NCBI GenBank assembly: GCA_006503475.1
Contig: RSEH01000001.1
Location: 230,726-294,725 of the forward strand
DNA: 64,000 nt
Source of the DNA: Stentor roeselii
Taxonomy: Eukaryota; Ciliophora; Heterotrichea; Heterotrichida; Stentoridae
Direction: 5' to 3'
The translations under genes were made by a program, and so were the position numbers. The notes below the pieces were generated by a model that was not told the origin of the DNA, did not search any database, and worked only from the letters and a program-made list of their open reading frames with translations. Shown here one piece after another: positions 11,315 to 21,003 of the stretch (positions are counted from its first letter, which is position 1; every line of letters begins with the position of its first letter).

Positions 11315-11608
11315 CTACTTGTTTAAGGTTATTTTATATGAGTCCCTCACTCTTTCTAAGTTATGTGCGGAGAGTTCTTGTCGAACCCGTGCAAGAGGAG
11401 TATCTCTCATCCTTTTTCGATAATCTCCAAAAACAACATTCATAAGATGTCTTTTCGATACATAACTCACCTTATTTCCCTGTAGTTTATCAATGACTTT
11501 TTTCGAATCCTTAACCTGTTCCGAATTCGGGTTTCCACTAAGAAGTCCAAGTACAAGTTGTCCAACACACCACTCGATTTCATCCTGAAAAGAGACCTCC
11601 TCTTCCAT
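11315..11608 (-). CDS. UPF0488/C8orf33-like small protein
   Basis: 97 residues, ATG at 11608. The pattern FQDEIEWCVGQLVLGL, then SKRHLMNVVFGDYRKRM, matches the conserved core I know from the eukaryotic UPF0488 (human C8orf33) family: an E-W-C-x-x-Q-L helix and an R-x-L-M-x-x-x-FGDYR signature. The family's function is not established. The gene lies 18 bp downstream of VPS45 on the same strand. Confidence 0.7.
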   Translation of the reverse strand: MEEEVSFQDEIEWCVGQLVLGLLSGNPNSEQVKDSKKVIDKLQGNKVSYVSKRHLMNVVFGDYRKRMRDTPLARVRQELSAHNLERVRDSYKITLNK

Positions 11609-11626
11609 TTATAACAAAAACCTTAC

Positions 11627-13351
11627 CTATCTCAAGTTGAGTTGTGAGACTTCCGCAAGAAAACTGACCGAATTATGAACAAAGTTGCTTCCAAGTAAAA
11701 CCGTAGTTTCACCTCCCGCTCGATTAATCATAGCAACTTCTTTAGCCTCTTCATAAGTCGTCCCTCCGACAACAAACACAAAAAGCGTAGAAAGATTTTC
11801 TCGTGAGTTAAACGGTGCAGTTGCAGGGAACTCATTTTCCTTCAGCCTCTTGTTAACCACCTGGTCGATGACAGTTGATAAGTAGCTCTGATGCTGAATA
11901 AACACATTCGGCACATCTTTCATGACCATCTTGAAGTTATACCTTGCACGAGCAATCAAATTTTTATTATGAAACAAGTCACATGACCTCTTCGACCCCC
12001 CCGCGTATTTCAAAACCGCTTCGAGCAAGTCCAATTCACTTTCTTTCACCCCTGAATCCCTAAGTCCATTCAGCAACTGAGCTGATTTCGGGTCACCTTC
12101 ATATCTAAGCCCGAAAAGAATCACAAGTTTTAATTTATCCATCTGGTTATACCTTCCATCCTTTAAAATTTCATTGATTTTCCTAAACTGCTCATTTTTA
12201 TTCTCATTACAAGCAATGTCCTGTTCGATTTCACTGACATCTAAAAGTATTCTTTTCTTGATTTTTAAGTCGATTTCTGAAGTAAGAGAAACATGTTTAC
12301 TTACATTTCCAGCAACTCTGCTGAATTCTGGGTAGTCCTTTACGAACTTTTTCATATCTTCAATACTTTCCACGTCTTGACCGAATTTCTGATTGTTGTG
12401 GAATTCGTTGACGAGGTCCTTTACGCCTTGTGCCAGGTCTCCAAAGTTGGCGAACATGAACTCTTTGAAGAACTCGTCTTGAACACAGGTAAGAGGCACT
12501 TCACGGTCAGGGCCTGAGTACTGTTTAAGCTGAACTTTATTATTTTCAATTCCGAGTAACTCATGAAGCATTGCTTGATAAGTCCATTGATGCAGCAAAG
12601 GCGTCACTGGGTCTTCCCGACGGTCAACAATGAGTAAAACTGAACTTTGGTCTACATTGTCGATCGTGTTTTTATGCCCTGTAGTCGACCTTCCTGCATA
12701 ACTCGTCATCAGGTCAGGGTCTTCTCGCAGTAGTTGATGGACTTGAAAGGCTAACTCTTGACATCTTTTTGAAGACTTCTGGTAACGAATCACTGGAAAT
12801 TTTCGCATTGTCAATAAAGAAGCGAATACTCGCTCGGATAACTTGTTGAGAAGAGATCGCTCTTTGTCCCCCCAGACACCTTCGCTTGAAAGACTTACAA
12901 CGTTTGGAATGTTTAAAGTGAACAGGTCGTGGTTAAGAGGAGTGATATCTGAAAATATTTCAATCACTGAAGAAATTACTTCAGACCTGTCAGCTTCTGC
13001 AAGTTCTTTTAAAGTGGATTCTGAGGTTTTATTAGTGAAGTAAATGAAGAACTTTTCGTATTTCGGGTAGTCTAAAGCCCGCTTTAGGATTGAAATATTT
13101 TCAGGAGAGGGTCGAATTATTAGAAGACCTTTTAAATGTGATAAACGGTCTGAACCTCGAGGAATTTCAAGTTTTTCAATGGTTTCGATGAGGAACACGT
13201 CTTTTTGCAAGACTTCACTTTGAGAGATGACGAGAGAGACTGTCGAGAGGGTGTCTTGGTCGACCACTAAAGCTTTCATCTCATTATGGTCTTCTAAAAT
13301 TCTATCAAAGTAGTCCCTGATGACGTGAATAAAGCTCAGTCTAGGTTCCAT
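11627..13351 (-). CDS. VPS45: VPS45, Sec1/Munc18-family SNARE regulator
   Basis: 574 residues, close to the usual ~570. It aligns by eye along its whole length with VPS45: MKALVVDQDTLSTVSLV, SEVLQKDVFLIE, YEKFFIYFTN, LFTLNIPN, LIVDRREDPVTPLLHQWTYQ, ELLGIENN, VAGNVSKHV, the YNQMDKLKLVILFGLRYE helix, TQHQ-type IQHQSYL, and FVVGGTTYEEA. VPS45 binds syntaxin-type SNAREs and drives fusion at the trans-Golgi and early endosomes. No introns. A confident assignment within the SM superfamily. Confidence 0.95.
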   Translation of the reverse strand: MEPRLSFIHVIRDYFDRILEDHNEMKALVVDQDTLSTVSLVISQSEVLQKDVFLIETIEKLEIPRGSDRLSHLKGLLIIRPSPENISILKRALDYPKYEKFFIYFTNKTSESTLKELAEADRSEVISSVIEIFSDITPLNHDLFTLNIPNVVSLSSEGVWGDKERSLLNKLSERVFASLLTMRKFPVIRYQKSSKRCQELAFQVHQLLREDPDLMTSYAGRSTTGHKNTIDNVDQSSVLLIVDRREDPVTPLLHQWTYQAMLHELLGIENNKVQLKQYSGPDREVPLTCVQDEFFKEFMFANFGDLAQGVKDLVNEFHNNQKFGQDVESIEDMKKFVKDYPEFSRVAGNVSKHVSLTSEIDLKIKKRILLDVSEIEQDIACNENKNEQFRKINEILKDGRYNQMDKLKLVILFGLRYEGDPKSAQLLNGLRDSGVKESELDLLEAVLKYAGGSKRSCDLFHNKNLIARARYNFKMVMKDVPNVFIQHQSYLSTVIDQVVNKRLKENEFPATAPFNSRENLSTLFVFVVGGTTYEEAKEVAMINRAGGETTVLLGSNFVHNSVSFLAEVSQLNLR

Positions 13352-13373
13352 TGAATTATTCTAATATTGACTA

Positions 13374-13916
13374 CTAGTCCATAATCTTGCCTTCAATCAC
13401 AATGAAAGTGTTCCCGTCTAAAATATGCGAATAAGCGCTCCAAATCACCCAAGCCACATAAAAAAACATCATCCGGGTCACAAAGATATAAACAATCATC
13501 GGATATGACACGAACCCTCTGTTAAACTCAATCGCTTCATAAACCGTCCAAATTAATATCTGCAAAATGAACTCTAATTGCTTGTAAATCGAGTAGTCAA
13601 AAAGGTACTTTGGCTTCAGGATTAACACTGATTTCACCGAGTTGAAAGCGAAGACTATTGACAAAGCACCTGTGAAAAAAGACAGCAAGACTAAAAAATC
13701 TTGAATGCTCTGAGATCCCATGTACAAAAGGATTGTGTACTGTGCGAATCTCACGAAATTCACGAAACCTGCGAAGAAGTCTAACACTGAAATGACTAAA
13801 ATACTGTTTCTTAGTGAAAACCCGAACATTGTTGTCAAGGGTCTTATGTCAGTGTAAAAAAAACTACGCTTGTCGATTTTCTTACTTTTTTTTAACTCTT
13901 TTTCCATATTTATCAT
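13374..13916 (-). CDS. Four-pass membrane protein of unknown family
   Basis: 180 residues with a basic N-terminus (KELKKSKKIDKR) followed by about four hydrophobic segments: ILVISVLDFFAGFVNFV, FLVLLSFFTGALSIVFAF, LEFILQILIWTVYEAI and MIVYIFVTRMMFFYVAWVIW. There is no signal peptide and no recognised domain. Its ATG lies only 13 bp from that of a divergent small membrane protein, so the two presumably share a promoter. It is 22 bp upstream of VPS45 on the same strand. Confidence 0.8.
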   Translation of the reverse strand: MINMEKELKKSKKIDKRSFFYTDIRPLTTMFGFSLRNSILVISVLDFFAGFVNFVRFAQYTILLYMGSQSIQDFLVLLSFFTGALSIVFAFNSVKSVLILKPKYLFDYSIYKQLEFILQILIWTVYEAIEFNRGFVSYPMIVYIFVTRMMFFYVAWVIWSAYSHILDGNTFIVIEGKIMD

Positions 13917-13929
13917 CGAGATGTTATAA

Positions 13930-14249
13930 ATGAATTTTATTCTCAGTTGTTTATTCTTTCTGGCTAGTGCTCAGTCTCCTGCCGTTTCAAGTAATCTTTG
14001 ATCAGAGGTTTCTTGCGAATTAGTGATGATGAGACTGGAAATGACTCAGGCGGGCTTGATGATACTCGTAAAGTTCTGATTATATTTGGTTTGAATGTGT
14101 TCTTTTGCTTTTTCTGTTGTGGGGTACTTCAATGGTCTCTAGACCTAAGCAAGAAATTCAACGGAATCCTTCAAAGTCTAAGAAAAAACTACAAAATGAT
14201 CGAAGAACTTCGCCGTCTAAGAAGCCTATCTGAATCCCCATCAGCTTAG
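13930..14249 (+). CDS. Small secreted/type I membrane protein; exon junction unresolved
   Basis: The ATG at 13930 begins a good signal peptide (MNFILSCLFFLASAQ) with a probable cleavage after ASA. That frame stops at the TGA near 14000, while a second frame continues to 14249 with a transmembrane segment (KVLIIFGLNVFFCFFCCG) and a short charged tail. A GT..AG stretch at 13991-14005 is 15 nt but leaves the wrong frame and lacks the A at position 10 seen in the other introns. Extending it to 14007 (17 nt) gives the right frame. Either a 17-nt intron or a single-base lesion must join the halves. Confidence 0.6.
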
Positions 14250-14257
14250 TAATAAAA

Positions 14258-15328
14258 ATGTTGAACGTGATATCAAGATCTCTGAGTCGCAAGCTTCTCC
14301 AAATAAACGAGCCAGAGTCCAGTTCAAAGTTGCGAGTCGTAATATTCGGAGGTTCATCTCAACTAAGTCCTGCAATCGGCTGGCGTTTAGGATCCTTAGG
14401 AGCCCAGCTTTCATTTCCGACAAGAACCTCTTCAAAATGGATCGACTACCTAAAAAACACTGCAGCTTACAAAAACGTTGCAATTCCTCAGTTCATCGAC
14501 TACAACGCTCCAGGGGTCATCGACCGTTTAATCGAAACAGCGAACGTCGTGATCTGTATCATCGGGTCAAGTCAACACTTAAAGGACTACGACTTTATCT
14601 ACGACGGGAACGTGAAAATCCCTAAACTAATCGCAGAAGCAGTTGAAAGAAATCCGGACGTTCAAAGATTTATTCATTTTTCAGCCGTCGGCGCTGATCC
14701 CAACAGTCCTTCCACGAGACTTCGCACTAAGTGGATCGGAGAACAAGAAGTAAGAAACGCTTGTCCTGATGCAACTATTTTTAGACCTACTCTGATTTTT
14801 GGAGAACTTGACAAGTTCGTCACGAGGATCGCCTTGACTCACAGAATGCTTGGATGGATGCCTGTCATCGGCGACGCTAGTGAAAAGAGACAACCGATCT
14901 TTCATGATGATGTCGCTTTGGCCACTATGAATGCTTTAAGACTTCCTGAAAGTATTGGAAAGACTTATGAACTTGGAGGACCTCAAGTTTATACTCAGAA
15001 GGAAATCTTAGAAATTATTTTCAATAAGATTGGATTTCCTCCAAATCTTAAGTCTTTCAGGTTTAATCAAGCTCATCGATTTATGACATGGATGCCTCAT
15101 GCTCATGGACTTTCAAGGCATATGACACTTGATATGGTTCAGGAGTCGCAGATGGATCTTGTTGTTAGTCCTCAGGCTCTGGGAATTGAGAAGTTGTTTG
15201 TGAGGCCTTTGTCTTTTCCACAGAATTTGATGAGGATTCTTACGGATTATCAGGCTAAGGCTGACTTGACTATTGAGGAAACTGAACATGGATTTAATGG
15301 AGGAAATGATAGGTATTTTAATCCTTAG
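14258..15328 (+). CDS. NDUFA9: Mitochondrial complex I accessory subunit NDUFA9 (39 kDa) homologue
   Basis: 356 residues. An arginine-containing amphipathic N-terminus (MLNVISRSLSRKLLQ) fits a mitochondrial presequence. An atypical-SDR Rossmann domain follows: RVVIFGGSSQLSPAIG, NVVICIIGSSQHLKDYDF, KIPKLIAEAVERNPDVQRFIH, a KWIGEQEVRNACPDATIFRP block and FHDDVALATMNAL, which matches NDUFA9 order. The nucleotide loop is GGSSQLS rather than GATGFLG, so binding may be altered. The gene begins 8 bp after the preceding one. Confidence 0.9.
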   Translation: MLNVISRSLSRKLLQINEPESSSKLRVVIFGGSSQLSPAIGWRLGSLGAQLSFPTRTSSKWIDYLKNTAAYKNVAIPQFIDYNAPGVIDRLIETANVVICIIGSSQHLKDYDFIYDGNVKIPKLIAEAVERNPDVQRFIHFSAVGADPNSPSTRLRTKWIGEQEVRNACPDATIFRPTLIFGELDKFVTRIALTHRMLGWMPVIGDASEKRQPIFHDDVALATMNALRLPESIGKTYELGGPQVYTQKEILEIIFNKIGFPPNLKSFRFNQAHRFMTWMPHAHGLSRHMTLDMVQESQMDLVVSPQALGIEKLFVRPLSFPQNLMRILTDYQAKADLTIEETEHGFNGGNDRYFNP

Positions 15329-16033
15329 ATAAGGAATAGTTACAACAAGGTTAATTTTTTTATGGGTTAGTTGATTTTGAATAGATTTAGAGTTAGGAGT
15401 TTTTTTAGAGATTTGATGGTAGGAGATATGTTTGAACTTAGAAGGATGATTCTGGGATCGCTTGATAAGATATTCATTGATATCAATCTATTTTAATATC
15501 ATTAAGAATGGTTTTAAAATAACTTTTAGATTAGAGATCTAAGTAGACAAGGTTATTCTAGGATTGAAGGATATTTTTAAGAGCATTATAACTTTATTGG
15601 AAACTTACTTATTTAAAAGCTCAGTTATTTTAGGGTCATTTTATATTTAGACATATCCTGAGCAGTTTAGACTAATTAAATCACTGAAATCACCTCGATA
15701 AAGCCCTAAGATAATAAATTATTACTATGAATAAATTACTTACCCATAAGATTTACTTTATCCGGTTTTAACTCTAACACCAATCACAATACAATAAAGA
15801 AAACTCAACCAACTAAAGAAAATCACAACCCATAATAATCATTACTTCAACTAAACCATCCTTAAACATTTTCTGAATCCCAATTAAACTCTAATACCAA
15901 CAAAAATCCAATAAAAAACCTCAAAAAGTAACTAAAATCACTACCCCAAATAACTCATCAATCCTCCTAAATCAATCAAAAACACATCATAAACTAAACC
16001 AATTCATCTATTTTCATCCACCAACTAATAGAA
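15329..16033. other. Intergenic; right half strongly C/A-rich
   Basis: 705 bp without a gene. From ~15770 to 16033 the + strand is almost free of G and rich in A and C, leading straight into the C-rich start of the next gene. This may be a long 5' leader or promoter zone. Confidence 0.4.
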
Positions 16034-17407
16034 ATGGACGACTCCGATAACTACTCCGTAGAAGACAATTCCGAAGACGACAAAGACAAATCCGACTACA
16101 CCTCATCTCCAAACAAAGGAGTAACATCATCCGTACAAGAGTTTTTAAAGCAATCAAACGAAATCCAAGAAGAAATTCGTAAGCTTTCAGAGCTTTGTCA
16201 GCAAATCTCTCCAAAAAAAGACAGCTTTATCGAAGAAGCTCCAAGAGAAAAAGAAGATTTCGAAGGTGACCATGTAGTATGGGAGCAAATAAACAACCTT
16301 TTAACAACTCACGGTTTTGCGCCTTTAACAATAAATCAAGACGATTACGACCAGGACTACCCGGACCCGTCTTCAGCTCAAGACACTTTAGTCGAGTTGA
16401 TCACTGAGTATTCAAACTTATCAAGAAACTTCGAAGAACTCAACAGTTCCTATAAAGAACTTGAAGAAGAATACAAGGCAAAATGTCTTCAAGCAGAAAA
16501 AAATAAAGGAATAGAAGAAAAAATCAGAAATCTTGATAAAATCAACAGACAATTACAAGAAAAACTTGCAAAACAACAGGAAAATTTCAAGTCTCGAGAA
16601 GAAAAAGTAGTGAATCAGAAAATTAAGACTTTTGGAGAAAGACCTGTTAGTATCTTTAAAGCTTTTATGGATCAAGATTATAACCCTCTTCGTGATAATG
16701 ATGCGAAAATCATGGCGATTATTCAGAATTATGAGGAACAAGTTCAGAAACTCTTACAAGACCTTCAAAGCTCAAGAAGAGAAGTAGAAGGTCTTAACTC
16801 ATCTTTCAAGAAACTCAAAGAAAAAAGTGTTGAAAATGACCAGTCCTACCAAAGACCCCGCATTCAAAAAGACGATGAATCACAAGAAAAATTAAAAGTC
16901 CTTCAAAACGTGGTAAGTCAATTAAGTCTTAAGTCTTACCTCGAAATTCCCAACGCTTTACATAAAATACAACAAGTCATGATGACCCTTCCTGGAATTG
17001 ATAAGTTTGTAAAGCAGATCTGTGAAGAAATCATGATTTCTCCAGGGTCAAGACTTGAAGAAGTAATTGAAAGTTTGAAGGAACTAAAAAGGAAAGTTAT
17101 TCAAGGTGAAAAATTCAGAAATAATGTATTTGACCAGTTAAATGCATCAAGTGAAAATGAAGTTTTAGATAAAATCAAAGGGTTTATGTATTTTTGTAAA
17201 CTTTTTGAAATACGACCTAGGGAAGATGTGATTGCTTCTGTTGAAAGTATTTTTTTCTTTGTGCATGAAATTAAGATGTTTTTGGCTGTAAGGAGTATTT
17301 AGTTTTCTAGGAAGTCGCTTGGATTGCAGAGTGACTGCGGGGTTAAAGTCGTTTTAGAAGAAGTGATGAAAAATATCCAACCTGACGTGGTAGGGTATTA
17401 TAGATAA
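16034..17407 (+). CDS. CEP70-like centrosomal/basal-body coiled-coil protein
   Basis: 452 residues after removing one 15-nt intron (17288-17302). Without it the frame ends at a TAG that is the intron's own 3' end. An acidic Ser-rich N-terminus is followed by WEQINNLLTTHGFAPLTI, which corresponds to the W-x-x-I-N-x-L-L-x-x-H-G-x-x-P-L signature at the start of CEP70. Long coiled coils (residues ~125-290) and a helical tail (MTLPGIDKFVKQI to FFFVHEIKMFLAFSR) follow, as in CEP70. The tail resembles the CEP70 tail region, which binds gamma-tubulin at centrosomes. In a ciliate, a basal-body role is a reasonable inference. Confidence 0.7.
17288..17302 (+). other. 15-nt intron (CEP70-like gene)
   Basis: GTAAGGAGTATTTAG, phase 0, A at position 10. 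Removal replaces a premature TAG with 34 further codons (FSRKSLGLQ and on) ending at TAA 17405-17407. Confidence 0.85.
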
Positions 17408-17454
17408 TTTAATCTTGGGTAATTCAGGAACTTTTTGAATTTGGGAATGATATA

Positions 17455-19074
17455 ATGGAAGATGATGATGGAATCACTGAGGATAGAAAAGATTTAACTG
17501 TTCTCAATAATGCTGATTTTAGTGAATTTTCTTATCAGATGAAGGAAAAAGCTTTGAAAATTATGAAAAATTCTTTAAAGTACTTTAAATTTGTGGCTCA
17601 TACTTCAGAAATTACGAAAATCTTAATTGACATTGAAAAAAAAAAGTTGTTTTCAAGTTCTCGAGATGGTTGTATTATCTTATGGGATCTTTCTACCCAT
17701 TCACAAGAGAAAACGATTCTTAAAGGGAATAAGGCGATACTTGACATGCAACTTACTAAAGACAATCGCTTTCTGGTTATAACTAGAGAGAAGGACCTGC
17801 TGAATATCATCGATCTCGACTCCCATGATCATCTAATGAAAGTAATCCAAGGCTCAGAAGGAACGACTTTGGCAAGATTTTCTAAATGCACAAAGTTTCT
17901 TGCTTGTTTGGTCGAATCAGAGAAAATTGTGATTTGGGACTTTGAAAAACAAGAGCAAATCAAAATGTTTCTTATTGAAAAAGAAACTTTTCAAACTTTC
18001 AACTTTACTGTTGACTTGAAAAATCTGCTTGTTTTGAATGAAAGATCAGAAATTTTTTATTTTTCACTGGAGGGTGAAGGAAGAAGGTGCCAGAGGTACC
18101 CAGGTGTCAATTGTTTTGCGACTGGGAATATTAGTGGAAAAGTTGCTACTGCATGTAGTGAAGGAAGTGTTTTTATTTATTTGGATGAGAAAGTTACGAT
18201 GTGTGAAGCTGCTCACTTAAGCTTTATTGCTTTTCTTGAATTTAACTATTGTGATGAATATTTGATTAGCTCGTCTTATGATAAAACTGTTAAAATCCAT
18301 ATGGCTTCATTTCCAATGCAAACTATCAAGGTTATAAAATGCCATTCAACTGCGCTGACTCTCGCCTTTCCGAAAGATTTATCAACGATATATATGGGAT
18401 ACAAAGTAAACCTAGGCCAAAATACAATCAATAAGTTCCTAATAAAAGAAGATAGTTTTGTTGGAGGATTCGATGGACATTCAAGTTCTCTTTCAAAGAT
18501 GATATTTTATCGAGATTTTTCTAAAGTTTTAACAGATGCTGGTGACGGGGGTCTGAGATTGTGGGACCTTGACTTAAAAATTCAATTGAAGCTCATTGAC
18601 GTAAAACTAGGATTTCGAGACTATTCTTTAAGTTTCAATGAAAAAATGATTGCTTTTAGTGCACAAAGCAAAATGTTTGTTTGGGATATTGATGAAAATA
18701 AAATCATTTTTAGTATTGATTTTGATGACTTTTCTATTGTTTCTGTGTTTTTCATTTGCTTTGATAAGTTTATTGTTGTTCATACAAGTAATATTCTTTC
18801 TTTTATACTTGTAGATACTCAAAAAATAATCAGGAGAGTCAAGTATAATAGAATTTGGTTAACTTCTGTACTTAAAGTTAATGAAAAGTTATTCGTTCAG
18901 AATTTTGGAAAAAAGATTTTTAAAGTCTGGGGTGTGAATGAAGAAAAGCAAAATAAGTATGTTGAATTTAATAATTCTTCTTCGGATATCGTTTCAGGAA
19001 CTTTATCTAAATCAAAAAGTTACTTGGTGCTGACTAATCTTGTTTATCACTGCTATGTCCTAAAACATCATTAA
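17455..19074 (+). CDS. WD40-repeat protein
   Basis: 539 residues, intact. Degenerate WD40 repeats fill the protein; the clearest are KKLFSSSRDGCIILWDL, CDEYLISSSYDKTVKIH, KVLTDAGDGGLRLWDLD and AQSKMFVWDID. A short acidic N-terminus precedes them. There is no zinc finger, unlike the B-box/WD40 gene at 6118. Beta-propeller proteins of this kind are scaffolds; no orthologue is recognisable. Confidence 0.85.
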   Translation: MEDDDGITEDRKDLTVLNNADFSEFSYQMKEKALKIMKNSLKYFKFVAHTSEITKILIDIEKKKLFSSSRDGCIILWDLSTHSQEKTILKGNKAILDMQLTKDNRFLVITREKDLLNIIDLDSHDHLMKVIQGSEGTTLARFSKCTKFLACLVESEKIVIWDFEKQEQIKMFLIEKETFQTFNFTVDLKNLLVLNERSEIFYFSLEGEGRRCQRYPGVNCFATGNISGKVATACSEGSVFIYLDEKVTMCEAAHLSFIAFLEFNYCDEYLISSSYDKTVKIHMASFPMQTIKVIKCHSTALTLAFPKDLSTIYMGYKVNLGQNTINKFLIKEDSFVGGFDGHSSSLSKMIFYRDFSKVLTDAGDGGLRLWDLDLKIQLKLIDVKLGFRDYSLSFNEKMIAFSAQSKMFVWDIDENKIIFSIDFDDFSIVSVFFICFDKFIVVHTSNILSFILVDTQKIIRRVKYNRIWLTSVLKVNEKLFVQNFGKKIFKVWGVNEEKQNKYVEFNNSSSDIVSGTLSKSKSYLVLTNLVYHCYVLKHH

Positions 19075-19132
19075 ACATAAAATTCTAAATTCTAAAAAAC
19101 ACTCTAAAAATCCATAAAACCTCGAACATCCA

Positions 19133-19168
19133 AAATCCATCCATCATCCATCATCCATAATCCATCTC
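19133..19168 (+). repeat. Short CATC-type microsatellite upstream of PKA-R
   Basis: A tract of repeated ccatcatccatcatccat lies ~40-75 bp before the PKA regulatory-subunit ATG, in a C/A-rich leader. Confidence 0.6.
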
Positions 19169-19207
19169 CCAGACCTTCCTAAACCCCTTCCAACCTCCAT
19201 TCAATAA

Positions 19208-20317
19208 ATGTCCAAAGATCACTACCTAGCAACAAAAGTGACTCCAATCCTCGAGCCACTTCTGACAGACCTGTACACATCAAGTCCATCAGACATTCCA
19301 TTATTTTGCCTGCGTTGGTTGAAAGACCGTTCAATATCTGAGTCAGAAAAGGCAGAGCTTCACTCTCTTCGAAAGCAGTTACAAAAGCTTTCAAATCAAA
19401 AGAACTCGAACTCTTCCTCTTCCTCAAGTTCCTCAGAGTTAGAAGAAGTCGTGATTCCAAGACGTGCGAGTACCCAAAGAGTGTCAGTCTCTGCAGAAGC
19501 TTACGGCTCTTGGAACAAAGTAAAAATCTTCGAGCCTCCAGAAGTACCAAAGTCAGAAGTCCAACTCGGTCAAATCGTCTCAAAGCTCGGCTGCTCCTTC
19601 GTCTTCTCATCGTTGGACCACAGACAAAAGACTGTCGTTGCCAAAGCCATGAAACAAGTCGAGTTCAACCCAGGCGAAGATGTAATTATTCAGGGCCAAC
19701 CAGGCGACTCGTTGTTTTTTGTCGAGTCAGGAAAACTTGAATGTTTTAAAATGATTGATGAAGCGAAAGTCTTTTTAAAACATTACTCAGCAAATGAAGC
19801 CTTTGGAGAACTGGCCTTGCTTTACAATGTCCCTCGAGCTGCCTCGATTCAAGCAGTGGAAAAGTCAATTTGCTGGGAATTGGACAGAGAAACTTTTACT
19901 CATATAGTGAAAAATGCAGCAATTGCTAGAAGAAATCACTTTGAAAGCGTTTTAAGCAGGGTGGAGTTGTTGAGTGGAATGGATAATTATGAAAGGGTGC
20001 AACTTGCTGATGGATTGCAAAGTGTCAACTTTTCAGCTGGAGAAGTTGTCATTAGACAAGGGGATTGGGGGGACTTATTTTATATTGTTGAGGAAGGAAA
20101 TGCTGTTGCACTTAAAGGAAACCCTGAAGAAGTTGTTTTTGAGTATAAGACTGGAGATTACTTTGGAGAACTCGCACTTTTGAAAGGACAACCAAGAGCT
20201 GCTAGTGTCAAGGCTGTCAGTCAACTTAAGTGTCTTACTTTAGACAGACAAAGCTTTGATAGATTACTCGGACCTTTGCAGAATATTTTGAGTAAGAAGG
20301 CTAATGAGTATAAATAA
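19208..20317 (+). CDS. cAMP-dependent protein kinase regulatory subunit
   Basis: 369 residues, the usual size. The N-terminus (KVTPILEPLLTDLYTSS, PLFCLRWLKD) resembles the RII-alpha/DPY-30 dimerisation-docking helix pair. A Ser/Glu linker leads to the inhibitor site RRAS at 85-88; because the P-site is Ser, this is a substrate-type (RII-like) inhibitor sequence. Two cyclic-nucleotide-binding domains follow, each with an intact phosphate-binding cassette: FGELALLYNVPRAAS and FGELALLKGQPRAAS. It binds and inhibits the PKA catalytic subunit until cAMP (or another nucleotide in protists) binds. Confidence 0.95.
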   Translation: MSKDHYLATKVTPILEPLLTDLYTSSPSDIPLFCLRWLKDRSISESEKAELHSLRKQLQKLSNQKNSNSSSSSSSSELEEVVIPRRASTQRVSVSAEAYGSWNKVKIFEPPEVPKSEVQLGQIVSKLGCSFVFSSLDHRQKTVVAKAMKQVEFNPGEDVIIQGQPGDSLFFVESGKLECFKMIDEAKVFLKHYSANEAFGELALLYNVPRAASIQAVEKSICWELDRETFTHIVKNAAIARRNHFESVLSRVELLSGMDNYERVQLADGLQSVNFSAGEVVIRQGDWGDLFYIVEEGNAVALKGNPEEVVFEYKTGDYFGELALLKGQPRAASVKAVSQLKCLTLDRQSFDRLLGPLQNILSKKANEYK

Positions 20318-20341
20318 ATAGTTGTGCGTTTCTAGTAATTT

Positions 20342-20998
20342 ATGAGTTGGCAAAATGCTGTCAAAAATACTGATGGCTATTGGAAACCTGAGGAGAGTTC
20401 TTGGGATATTTGTGGATGTTTTAGTGATAAGCCTTCCACTAAAAGTCAGAAACCACCTCCATTACACTCAACAGAAAAAGAAATCTCACATCACTGGACC
20501 CAAGAAGAAGACTACAAGTTAATAAAACTGGCAAAAAAATACAACAAAGACTGGGAAACGATATCCGAGAAGTTCAAAAACAAAACATCAGGTCAGCTTC
20601 GAAGAAGATGGGAAAGAAAACTGAACCCAGACCTTCTACGCCAAGACTGGACTTCACAAGAAGACAAGCTTCTTCGAGAACTCGTTCTTGAATACGGCTA
20701 CGACTGGGAACCATTAACAGCCCACTTCAAAGGCCGTAGCGCTTCAAACCTAAGCAAACGTTTCGATTCAGTGATTCTTTTAAAACTCACACAAAGAGAA
20801 CTCATCACTCTTCAAGACCTGGTCAGTCCCAGAGGCGAAACTTTCACTTCAATGGACTTAGGAAGCAGTTTAAACGAGTCAAATCTTTCAGCTCTTCAGA
20901 AGAGAGTCGAGGACTTGCAGGGCGTGATGAAGGAGACGATTGATCAGATTGAAAAGTTGGAAAATGAAATGTGTGACTCGAACAGTCTTTTGGATTAA
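20342..20998 (+). CDS. Myb/SANT two-repeat DNA-binding protein
   Basis: 218 residues. Two adjacent Myb repeats are seen: HHWTQEEDYKLIKLAKKY..WETISEKF..KTSGQLRRRWERKL, and QDWTSQEDKLLRELVLEYGYDWEPLTAHFKGRSASNLSKRF. The spaced aromatic residues and the Q-LRRRW / N-LSKRF recognition helices fit an R2R3 arrangement. The C-terminus is a short coiled coil (LQKRVEDLQGVMKETIDQIE). Likely a transcription factor. It ends 5 bp before the next gene. Confidence 0.85.
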   Translation: MSWQNAVKNTDGYWKPEESSWDICGCFSDKPSTKSQKPPPLHSTEKEISHHWTQEEDYKLIKLAKKYNKDWETISEKFKNKTSGQLRRRWERKLNPDLLRQDWTSQEDKLLRELVLEYGYDWEPLTAHFKGRSASNLSKRFDSVILLKLTQRELITLQDLVSPRGETFTSMDLGSSLNESNLSALQKRVEDLQGVMKETIDQIEKLENEMCDSNSLLD

Positions 20999-21003
20999 TA
21001 AAA

